Source: Campylobacteraceae bacterium (GTDB taxonomy: Bacteria > Campylobacterota > Campylobacteria > Campylobacterales > Sulfurovaceae). Taken from it: DNA of 64,000 bases. The notes beneath the pieces were generated by a model. The model searched no databases, was not told where the DNA came from, and saw only the letters and a program-made list of their open reading frames with translations. Positions 8,579-15,019 of the stretch are shown here, piece by piece (position 1 is the stretch's first letter; each line of letters starts with the position of its first letter). The stretch spans positions 1 through 64,000 of the forward strand of contig JALVTE010000020.1 of NCBI GenBank assembly GCA_027024155.1, read 5' to 3'. The position numbers and the translations under genes were made by a program.

Positions 8579-8638
8579 AGGGGTCACCTGACCCCTATAA
8601 AAAACTACCCACTAACAACTAACCCCTAATCACTAAAG
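8579..8638. repeat. Perfect palindrome plus heptanucleotide array
   Basis: AGGGGTCA (8579-8586) is followed 2 bp later by TGACCCCT (8589-8596), a perfect 8-bp inverted repeat. A heptad array follows at 8604-8638: ACTACCC, ACTAACA, ACTAACC, CCTAATC, ACTAAAG. The permease stop codon (8633-8635) lies in the last unit. Four of the five units are equal or nearly equal to those at 7878-7912. The palindrome shares its AGGGGTCA word with the inverted repeat at 10067-10128. Confidence 0.8.
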
Positions 8639-9811
8639 CGCCTCTTTAGGCTCTGTTACAGCTATTTTCCATACTGGTATTAGTACAGAGCCTAAAAAGG
8701 CTACAGCAAAAACTATAAATATTGTACTTAGCACGCTATAATCTACCACAGGTGTGAAAGTCGTAAATTGTTTTAAGTTGGCTCCGCCTAAAAATATATC
8801 TTTAAGTAGTGGAGCTCCCAAAATAAATACATAAATATATGCCAAGCTACTACCAAGCACAAATGCAAAAATTACTAAAAATATATTCTCTAAAAACTTC
8901 AGCTTTAAGACATCTTTTATACTCCAACCAACTGCTCTTAGTATTGCTATCTCTTTTCGCTCTAGCGAACTTGCTAAGCTATATCGCAAATATAAGAGTA
9001 AACTAAATGTAGCAATTACAATTAAATATAACACCAAAAATAGCCCGCCTTTATAGTTAAACAAATTCTCATAAGCTTTTTTCATATCTTTTTTAGTAAC
9101 AACTCTTGTACTAAAATTTAGGCTTTCTAGTTTTGCTTTTATATTTGCCCACTCGCTGTCGTTTGGAACATTTAGGGCAATATCTGTTAATTCATTCTCT
9201 TTTAAACCCAATACTTTTTGAGCCAACTCTAGTGGCATAACTATTATATCATTACTAAGCAGTGAACTTTTAACATTTAATGCTTTAAAAATATTTACCT
9301 TTTGCATCTGTCCACTTGGAGTTAAAAAATTGTAATTGCTTGTATAGTAATGGCTCTTTAAATAGTTTAGAACACCCTGCCCTACTAACATATTATCTTT
9401 AGATAAAAAGCTCTTTAAATCAACGCTATCCATAATTTTTGCTAACTTTTTATTGCTCTGTTCATCTAAAAAATCTACCCCAATAATTAAAGCACTATAT
9501 TTATCATCAAAAAAGTATCTTCCATAAACCCTTTTTGTAACTTTTTTAACTCCAAAAATATCGACTATTTTATCTACCTGCTCATCTTTTATAGGCGATA
9601 CCCTGCCACCTTTAATATTTTGCACAATAAAATCTGGCTGAGCTATTAAAGTTTGATTAAGTGTATGTTTAATTGAGCTAGAGATAAATAGCACACTACT
9701 TAACAAAAATATAAGCAGAGTAGAGATAAGCACAATACCTACAAATCGTCTCTTCTCTTTTAGTAAGTTTAGTGTTAAAAAGTAAAAAAACGAGTTATTT
9801 CTCATAAACAA
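8633..9811 (-). CDS. FtsX-type ABC transporter permease
   Basis: This 392-residue protein has a MacB/FtsX topology. There is one N-terminal helix at about 23-46, then a large periplasmic domain to about residue 250. Three more helices follow at about 256-276, 305-330 and 355-380, with the characteristic LERKEIAILRAVGWS coupling helix. It is paired with the downstream ATPase gene. Its start overlaps the preceding small gene by 17 bp, indicating translational coupling. FtsX-fold permeases typically act by mechanotransmission on periplasmic partners; here those may be the small protein and NosL upstream. Confidence 0.88.
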   Translation of the reverse strand: MFMRNNSFFYFLTLNLLKEKRRFVGIVLISTLLIFLLSSVLFISSSIKHTLNQTLIAQPDFIVQNIKGGRVSPIKDEQVDKIVDIFGVKKVTKRVYGRYFFDDKYSALIIGVDFLDEQSNKKLAKIMDSVDLKSFLSKDNMLVGQGVLNYLKSHYYTSNYNFLTPSGQMQKVNIFKALNVKSSLLSNDIIVMPLELAQKVLGLKENELTDIALNVPNDSEWANIKAKLESLNFSTRVVTKKDMKKAYENLFNYKGGLFLVLYLIVIATFSLLLYLRYSLASSLERKEIAILRAVGWSIKDVLKLKFLENIFLVIFAFVLGSSLAYIYVFILGAPLLKDIFLGGANLKQFTTFTPVVDYSVLSTIFIVFAVAFLGSVLIPVWKIAVTEPKEAL

Positions 9812-10049
9812 ATCCTATGGTATCGATAGTTGGCATATCAGGATATACGCTATTATCTAAACTTTTATCTAAATGTGGCAAACGATTCTCTAAAGCTGTA
9901 ACTCCAAATGCAGGTTCTATAATTTTGCTAAGCTTTGCAACTTTTTTTGTCTGTAAATCTATATCACTCTTATTGAAAAAATAGTGCCCACTCACTCCCA
10001 AAAGTAAAATAGTTAAAATCGCTATGTAAGTTAGAAACTCTTTAATCAA
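9795..10049 (-). CDS. Small membrane-anchored periplasmic protein
   Basis: This 84-residue protein has an N-terminal helix at residues 6-25 and a hydrophilic tail ending PTIDTIGFVYEK. It overlaps the permease start by 17 bp and lies between it and the first NosL gene, so it probably belongs to the same membrane assembly. No family was recognised. It has no cysteines. Confidence 0.65.
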   Translation of the reverse strand: MIKEFLTYIAILTILLLGVSGHYFFNKSDIDLQTKKVAKLSKIIEPAFGVTALENRLPHLDKSLDNSVYPDMPTIDTIGFVYEK

Positions 10050-10066
10050 TGTTTTGCCTTTTTATA

Positions 10067-10128
10067 GGGGTCAGGTGTTGAAAATACACTTTTGTCATAG
10101 AAAAAGTTTATTTTCAACACTTGACCCC
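10067..10128. repeat. Long inverted repeat inside the NosL operon
   Basis: The left arm (10067-10086) pairs with the right arm (10109-10128) over 20 bp with one mismatch, around a 22-bp spacer. The arms contain GGGGTCAGGTGTTGAA and its complement. It lies between nosL and the next operon gene, so the polycistronic mRNA would carry a strong stem. That could set the ratio of NosL to the downstream proteins. Confidence 0.8.
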
Positions 10129-10135
10129 AAATGTG

Positions 10136-10801
10136 CTACTTTTTATCTAAACTCATTACTATCTCTGGCGTAACTTTGCTAAACTCTATAAGCTTACCAC
10201 TATGGTCTGCTATAAAGTTTTTTGCCTCTTTTTCGGTTTTAAATGGTATTAACTCATTTCCCATAGGTCCATAAATTTTTGAACCTATTACATAAAATGC
10301 TTTTGTTGCATTTAATGACTCTAAAGTGTAAAAATCTCTAACCTCAACTTTACTGATTTTATCTCTATCATATTTAAAATCTTCATCAAAAAAGTAATAT
10401 TTTAGCATATCTTTTACACCATCGAAGTAGAAATTTTTTCCATCTACTACCATATGTGCAGCCCATTTTGGGTATTTATAAACAAACATTCCACAAACAG
10501 GGCATTTAGCACCATTAGGAACTTTAAATTTTGCCACCTCTTTTGTATCGCCTTTATTAAGCAAATAATAAGCAACTGCCTTTATTTTGTTTGTACCAAT
10601 ATTACCACAAGCTTTACTACTAGCTATTTTAGATATAAGTTCATCTACATTAGATTTATCTTGTGGTAATTTATCTTCTTGACAAAATATTTTAGCAATT
10701 TTTTGCCCTTTAAATGCAAGCTTTTTAACTACAGAGGGGCTCAACTCTTGTGAATATATAATAACGCTAAGAATAGAAATAGCAAGCAGAACTTTTTTCA
10801 T
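10136..10801 (-). CDS. nosL: Secreted NosL family protein
   Basis: This 221-residue protein has an N-terminal signal peptide (about 18 residues, cleavage near YSQ). The C-terminal half is a NosL domain with CPVCGMFVYKYPKWAAHM (Cys100, Cys103, Met105) and the typical FYFDGVKDMLKYYF stretch. An extra N-terminal region carries Cys40 and Cys65. NosL is a copper chaperone for nitrous oxide reductase, but no nosZ lies in the window. It is the first gene of a seven-gene minus-strand operon running down to 5636. A related short NosL-like protein is encoded further down the operon. Confidence 0.85.
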   Translation of the reverse strand: MKKVLLAISILSVIIYSQELSPSVVKKLAFKGQKIAKIFCQEDKLPQDKSNVDELISKIASSKACGNIGTNKIKAVAYYLLNKGDTKEVAKFKVPNGAKCPVCGMFVYKYPKWAAHMVVDGKNFYFDGVKDMLKYYFFDEDFKYDRDKISKVEVRDFYTLESLNATKAFYVIGSKIYGPMGNELIPFKTEKEAKNFIADHSGKLIEFSKVTPEIVMSLDKK

Positions 10802-10896
10802 AATTTGCCTTAAAGCATAAAATAGTAAGATATATAAGATTTTATAGTAGTTTTGTTAAAAAAAAGTTAATATAGGTCAAAATTGAATAAATATAA

Positions 10897-11055
10897 CTAA
10901 CTGATATAACGTTTTCTCTTCCTAAAACTTTTGAAAATAGAAAAAATAATAAAGAGTTCTACTGCTATAAGCAAAAAATGTAAATCGTAAACTTTATCTT
11001 TATTATCAATAATGCCTTGATACTCTAGCAATTTATAAAATATATATGAAGCCCC
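10897..11055 (-). pseudogene. Small membrane protein remnant interrupted by a MITE
   Basis: The minus strand is open from the element edge to a stop at 10897-10899. It encodes a plausible membrane-anchor sequence (YIFYKLLEYQG, then IIDNKDK, a hydrophobic helix and a basic tail RKRKRYIS). If the 250-bp element at 11056-11305 and one copy of the GAAGCCCC duplication are removed, the frame continues to an ATG at 11316, giving about 54 codons. No good ribosome binding site is seen at that ATG, so the original start may have been elsewhere. Confidence 0.35.
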
Positions 11056-11305
11056 AATGCCATTAACTTAAGGATTCTATATCTATTTATTGGCTTTAAG
11101 CTTAAAGCTTAAAGCTATCCACTTCATCACTCCCACGGAAGTGGGAGTCCACGATTTTAACTGCCTAAAAGTTGAAAAAGTGCTTGTTCGGCAGTTTAAA
11201 CTGTGGATTCCTGTTTTCACGGGAATGACATGGTGGCAAGCTTTTTGCTTTCAACTTTAAGCTTATAGTATTTTATGGGGTTAAAACTCTTAACTTAATG
11301 GCATT
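11056..11305 (+). mobile_element. 250-bp MITE-like element with 8-bp target duplication
   Basis: The ends AATGCCATTAACTTAAG (11056-11072) and CTTAACTTAATGGCATT (11289-11305) are inverted repeats matching at 16 of 17. The element is flanked on both sides by the same 8 bp, GAAGCCCC (11048-11055 and 11306-11313), a classic target-site duplication. It contains no gene. Inside are palindromic stretches, including ACTCCCACGGAAGTGGGAGT. A second, inverted copy lies at 55889-56098 and a fragment at 144-204. No transposase is encoded in the window, so movement would need one in trans. Confidence 0.85.
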
Positions 11306-11360
11306 GAAGCCCCCATACCGACTAAATAACCAAACTGTTTGGCTGTATCTATAGCGGTAA

Positions 11361-11537
11361 GGATTCTCCTTTGGCTATGCAGCCTGCCCAGACTTAGAGC
11401 AGAGCCGAGAGCTATTTGATGTCTTAAAGCCAGAAGAGTTTGGTATAGAGTTAAGCGAAACCTTCCAAATCCACCCAGAGCAGAGCACAACTGCCCTAGT
11501 AGTTCACCACAAAGAGGCTAGCTACTACGCAGTATAA
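11361..11537 (+). pseudogene. metH: 3' remnant of cobalamin-dependent methionine synthase
   Basis: The plus strand encodes 58 residues ending at TAA 11535-11537. They match the extreme C-terminus of MetH (activation domain): GFSFGYAACPDLEQ, then ELFDVLKPEEFGIELSE, then HPEQSTTALVVHHKEA. MetH proteins end in the same way (GYPACPDL, HPEASVSALVFHHPEA). An in-frame TAA at 11358-11360 cuts it off upstream, and the preceding bases give YSGK in another frame, suggesting a frameshift. No upstream domain is present. It is a relic of a gene otherwise lost here. Confidence 0.75.
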
Positions 11538-11614
11538 AAGCCACATACAGTGTCGGTAAACTAACCCTACATTATTCGGCAATACTATTAAGTAGAGGTG
11601 TCATTTAATCTAAC

Positions 11615-11636
11615 GGTGCGACAGATATGTCTCACC
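11615..11636. repeat. Short palindrome
   Basis: GGTGCGACA (11615-11623) and TGTCTCACC (11628-11636) are inverted with one mismatch and a 4-bp centre. It lies downstream of both the metH remnant (plus strand) and the 41-residue gene (minus strand). It may be a terminator or an interspersed palindrome; no T-tract is visible. Confidence 0.4.
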
Positions 11637-11667
11637 TTCCAAATCTATATTACCTATGTAAATATAA

Positions 11668-11793
11668 TTAGTGGTGTTCTGCCGGTATTTCTGTTGCCTT
11701 ACAGCTCTCTTTTGCTAGTAAGTAGCCTATATATAGACCCAACACTCCTGCTAATACTAAACATAATGGTATCTCTTTTGCTAATTCTAACAT
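11668..11793 (-). CDS. 41-residue single-helix membrane protein
   Basis: ATG at 11793 has a GGAGAG ribosome binding site. The frame encodes MLELAKEIPLCLVLAGVLG, a continuous hydrophobic helix through about residue 27, and a tail ending PAEHH. It begins 1 bp after the stop of the OmpA-family gene, so it is almost certainly its operon partner. No family is recognised. Codon use and spacing make it more convincing than a chance frame. Confidence 0.6.
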   Translation of the reverse strand: MLELAKEIPLCLVLAGVLGLYIGYLLAKESCKATEIPAEHH

Positions 11794-11794
11794 T

Positions 11795-13168
11795 TTACTC
11801 TCCTATAATTACTTTAAATTCTACTCTTCTGTTTCTTGCCTTATTCTCTGCTGAATCATTAGGCACCAATGGCTTAGTCTCTCCATAACCTATTGCCTTT
11901 AATCTCTCTGCTGATATTCCACTTTTAACAAGTTCTGCTTTTACAGTATCTACCCTATCTTGTGAAAGTTTTAAGTTATACTCGGCTTTACCATCGCTAT
12001 CTGTATAACCTTCAATTTTAATTTTTACAGCTGGATACTTATTTAAAATAGCTGCAACTCTATCAACAATCTCTTTACCCTTAGCTGTTAAAGTAGCTTT
12101 ATTAACTTCAAATTCTATTTTATGAAGATGTAAAATATCTTTAATTTGAGACTCGATATCCTCTTTTACCTTCTCATCTGCTTTTACAGGCTCAACTTTT
12201 GGCTCCTCTTTTTTAACTGCTGGCTTATCATTAGGGTCTAATGGATTTGTTCCTGCATTTTTCTCATCTATATTACTTACGCCATCTCCATCGCTATCAT
12301 TGTTTACATCACTATCATTTGCATCTAGCTCATCAACCACACCATCGTTATCGGCATCTAATTTTGCAGACTCTATTAAATCACTTTTACCATCTCCATC
12401 CGTATCTTTTCCTTTTTCTATTTTATCTAGCTTGCCATCTTTATCAGTATCTGGCTCTATTTTAGAGTTAGGGTCAAGTGGATTTGTACCTGCTTTCACT
12501 TCTTCTATATTACTTATGCCATCATTATCTGTATCATTATTTGGATTATCATCTTTGGCATCTAGTTCGTCTACTACACCATCACTATCAGCATCTAGTT
12601 TTGCAGACTCTACTACATCACTTTTACCATCTCCATCAGAATCTTTACCCTTCTCTACTTTATCAATTTTTCCATCTTTATCTGTATCTAACTCTACAGG
12701 TTTAGAGTTGGCATCTAATGGGTTTGTTCCTGCTTTTTTCTCTTCTATATTACTATAACCATCTTTATCACTATCATTATTTGGATTATCATCTTTGGCA
12801 TCTAGTTCGTCTACTACACCATCACTATCAGCATCTTTTAATGTTGATTCTAATACATTTGATACACCATCTTTATCTGTATCTTTATGATACTCTTCTC
12901 CATCTAGCTTTCCATCACCATCTGTATCTTTATTAAAAGGGTCGCTATTTATTGCCTCTTCTTTGTCATTTGACAGCCCGTCGCCATCAATGTCATTATC
13001 ATCATCATTTGCTATGCCATCTCCATCTAAATCTGCTATTTTAATCGATTGTTTAGATTTATCTGTATTGTGCTTCTCTCCAATACCTTTTATTGAAGTA
13101 TGTACAAAGCAACAAGATATGATTAATGCTATTAAAGCAAGTATTGCAATCTTTAATTTTTTACCCAT
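11795..13168 (-). CDS. OmpA-family lipoprotein with calcium-binding type 3 repeats
   Basis: This 457-residue protein has a leader with a possible lipobox (LIISC, Cys19). A long region of DxDxDG repeats follows at about 45-320 (thrombospondin type 3-like, expected to bind Ca2+). The C-terminal OmpA peptidoglycan-binding domain is at about 345-455, with EGYTDSDGKAEYNLKLSQ.R and the NRRVEFKV end. The repeat region contains three related modules of about 70-80 residues, nearly identical at DNA level. It probably links the outer membrane to peptidoglycan across a calcium-stiffened stalk. Confidence 0.9.
   Translation of the reverse strand: MGKKLKIAILALIALIISCCFVHTSIKGIGEKHNTDKSKQSIKIADLDGDGIANDDDNDIDGDGLSNDKEEAINSDPFNKDTDGDGKLDGEEYHKDTDKDGVSNVLESTLKDADSDGVVDELDAKDDNPNNDSDKDGYSNIEEKKAGTNPLDANSKPVELDTDKDGKIDKVEKGKDSDGDGKSDVVESAKLDADSDGVVDELDAKDDNPNNDTDNDGISNIEEVKAGTNPLDPNSKIEPDTDKDGKLDKIEKGKDTDGDGKSDLIESAKLDADNDGVVDELDANDSDVNNDSDGDGVSNIDEKNAGTNPLDPNDKPAVKKEEPKVEPVKADEKVKEDIESQIKDILHLHKIEFEVNKATLTAKGKEIVDRVAAILNKYPAVKIKIEGYTDSDGKAEYNLKLSQDRVDTVKAELVKSGISAERLKAIGYGETKPLVPNDSAENKARNRRVEFKVIIGE
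12540..12840. repeat. Intragenic tandem modules in the OmpA-family gene
   Basis: A stretch of more than 50 bp covering GGATTATCATCTTTGGCATC recurs exactly at about 12542 and 12782, 240 bp apart, within longer similar modules. A third, more diverged module starts near 12310. Such repeats allow in-frame gain or loss of about 80-residue calcium-binding modules by recombination. Confidence 0.75.
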
Positions 13169-13287
13169 ATTCTCCCCCTCTAATATTTTTATGTCTTAAT
13201 TATAGCATAAATGTAGATAAATTGCTTATTTTATAGAATAGAAATAAAATGTTTAATTGCAGTAAATTGAAGTTATGCAATAGAGGT

Positions 13288-13932
13288 TTATTTTTTAGCC
13301 TCTATTGCCTTATGTATAACAGTTGTTAAACCTAGTAATTTCCAAGCTTGCAAACCACCTCTATACCATAATATTTTATCTTTTGGATAACCTTTATCCG
13401 CTAGGTTTTTAGCTAAACTTACAGATGCACTACACCATAAACCAGAGCAGAATATTGCTAAATCTTTAGCATTAGTAAAATCATAGCTACCATCAGGTTT
13501 AATTTTTGCCCCAAGTGCTTTAAAGAGGCTATCAGTAACTTTTTTAGATTTAACTTCTGCTATTGTAAATGGAATATTAATTGCTCCTGGTATTGTCTCT
13601 AAAACATAAAACTCTTTCAGCCTTGCATCTACAAGAATGCCCTTCTTTTTATATACCTTATTTTTAATAAAATCTATTAACTCCAATTCGCCAATAGTTT
13701 TTATTCCATCTTCTATTTTTATTTTAGGTATACAGTGGGGAGGACATAGTCGAGAAGTTTTTGCAAAGTCATCAGTTAATCTATTAGCAGTATCTTGTAT
13801 TCTTTTTATATTTACAGTTACACCACTATCATTAATTTTAACTTCTGGTGTATCTTTGGTGATTTTTACAAGCAAATCTTCAGCACTAAGTAGAGTACCC
13901 AGTGCTGCTATTGTTAAAAGTGTTTTTTTCAT
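13288..13932 (-). CDS. Secreted rhodanese-like protein, catalytic Cys present
   Basis: This 214-residue protein has a signal peptide (about residues 1-17, ending LSA). A conserved SRLCPPHC block lies near residue 61-67, and a rhodanese domain follows with VDARLKEFYVLETIPGAINIPF. The active-site loop FCSGLWCS has Cys162 and Cys167. Periplasmic sulfur transfer (thiosulfate or polysulfide) is inferred. It is a paralogue of the gene at 16715-17365, with the same order of blocks. It is the last gene of a four-gene minus-strand run (rhodanese, PilJ-N, LysM, rhodanese). Confidence 0.88.
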   Translation of the reverse strand: MKKTLLTIAALGTLLSAEDLLVKITKDTPEVKINDSGVTVNIKRIQDTANRLTDDFAKTSRLCPPHCIPKIKIEDGIKTIGELELIDFIKNKVYKKKGILVDARLKEFYVLETIPGAINIPFTIAEVKSKKVTDSLFKALGAKIKPDGSYDFTNAKDLAIFCSGLWCSASVSLAKNLADKGYPKDKILWYRGGLQAWKLLGLTTVIHKAIEAKK

Positions 13933-13944
13933 TTTAGCTTCCTA

Positions 13945-15000
13945 TTAATTTCCTTCTGCTTTATACTCTGCATCTACTGGCACTCTTAGTTTCATCCCAA
14001 CATAAATTCTATTTGGATTTTTAACTAAATCTGGATTTGCTCTATATATTTTTGTATAAGCAGATGCTCTACCATATGCACGATATGCTATAGAACTAAG
14101 TGTATCTCCTTTTTTTACAACAATAAATCTAAGCTCACCAGCTCTTACATTTGCCTCTTTATCAAGAACTTTTTTGTACTTTAAATTCTTCTTATGCTTC
14201 TGAACATCTTCAGTTTGTAAAATTGTATCGATTTCAGAAGATAGTTTTGCCAAATCATCATTTTTATTAGCTTTTTGCTGAACAACCACTTTGTTAAAAG
14301 TATCAACTTTTTTACTACTTGATGCCTTTACATTACTACTTTTTATACTGTTAGTATTAACATTACTCTCTTTTAATGTATCAGTATCTGCTTGCTGAAG
14401 TGAAGCAACTAAAGCTGCATCACTTTGTGGAGCAGTATTTTGTACCTGTCTTGCTTGAGGAGTTTGTGCCACTGATTTTGTCACAGTTTTACTCTTAGCC
14501 AACTCTTTAGCAACCAATTTAGCTATAGTGGCTAACTCTTCTTGAGACAATCGTCCTTTACCTGAGCCCTTTGCTACTTTTGTTATACTCTTTTCTACAA
14601 CTGTTTTAGGTTTAGCTTTCTCTTGTGTTTTAACAAGTTGTTCTAACTCATTAACAGCCGAATTATCTCTTTTTTTAGAAGCTTGAGTATTAGCAATTTG
14701 AGTATTCACCACTTTAGGTTTCTCATATGTGCTCCCCATAACTTTCTCTATCGATTTTCCAGTTGTTGTTTTATTACTACCATTTTGAACTTGTTGCTGC
14801 ACAGGTACTCTATTAGTATTTCCGCCAAAATACTTACTACCCAAAAAAGCTATTAAGCCTAAAGCAACCAAAAATAGAACAACTAGCAAAATTAAAAGTG
14901 TATACAAAAACTTTTTATCACTGCCCTCTCTCTCAACTATAATAGGTCTTTGATTTCCACCTATTAAATCATCTAAGTTACTATCTCTCTCTTCAAACAT
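13945..15000 (-). CDS. Membrane-anchored LysM protein
   Basis: This 351-residue protein has a cytoplasmic N-terminus of about 27 residues and one transmembrane helix at about 30-51. A long, low-complexity Lys/Gln/Ser-rich linker leads to a C-terminal LysM domain at about 292-342 (VVKKGDTLSSIAYRAYG, then NPDLVKNPNRIYVGMKLRVP). LysM binds peptidoglycan, so the protein probably bridges the inner membrane and cell wall. It sits between the PilJ-N protein and a rhodanese, with short gaps indicating one transcript. Confidence 0.85.
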   Translation of the reverse strand: MFEERDSNLDDLIGGNQRPIIVEREGSDKKFLYTLLILLVVLFLVALGLIAFLGSKYFGGNTNRVPVQQQVQNGSNKTTTGKSIEKVMGSTYEKPKVVNTQIANTQASKKRDNSAVNELEQLVKTQEKAKPKTVVEKSITKVAKGSGKGRLSQEELATIAKLVAKELAKSKTVTKSVAQTPQARQVQNTAPQSDAALVASLQQADTDTLKESNVNTNSIKSSNVKASSSKKVDTFNKVVVQQKANKNDDLAKLSSEIDTILQTEDVQKHKKNLKYKKVLDKEANVRAGELRFIVVKKGDTLSSIAYRAYGRASAYTKIYRANPDLVKNPNRIYVGMKLRVPVDAEYKAEGN

Positions 15001-15019
15001 ATTTACCTCCTTATTACTC

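Noticed and set aside
8579-8596. Rho-independent terminator at AGGGGTCA/TGACCCCT
   Set aside because: It lies inside an operon and the minus-strand side lacks a T-run; it fits better with the interspersed palindromes.
11290-11490. A 66-residue minus-strand frame beginning MCSALGGFGRF
   Set aside because: It is antisense to the metH remnant, whose plus-strand protein similarity is much stronger; its end is made of the MITE edge.
11598-11888. A 96-residue plus-strand hydrophobic frame
   Set aside because: It is antisense to the 41-residue gene and the OmpA 3' end, and no ribosome binding site is seen.
12241-13199. Several plus-strand reading frames opposite the OmpA gene
   Set aside because: They are His/Leu/Tyr- or Ser/Pro-rich antisense shadows of the DxDxDG repeats and lack ribosome binding sites.
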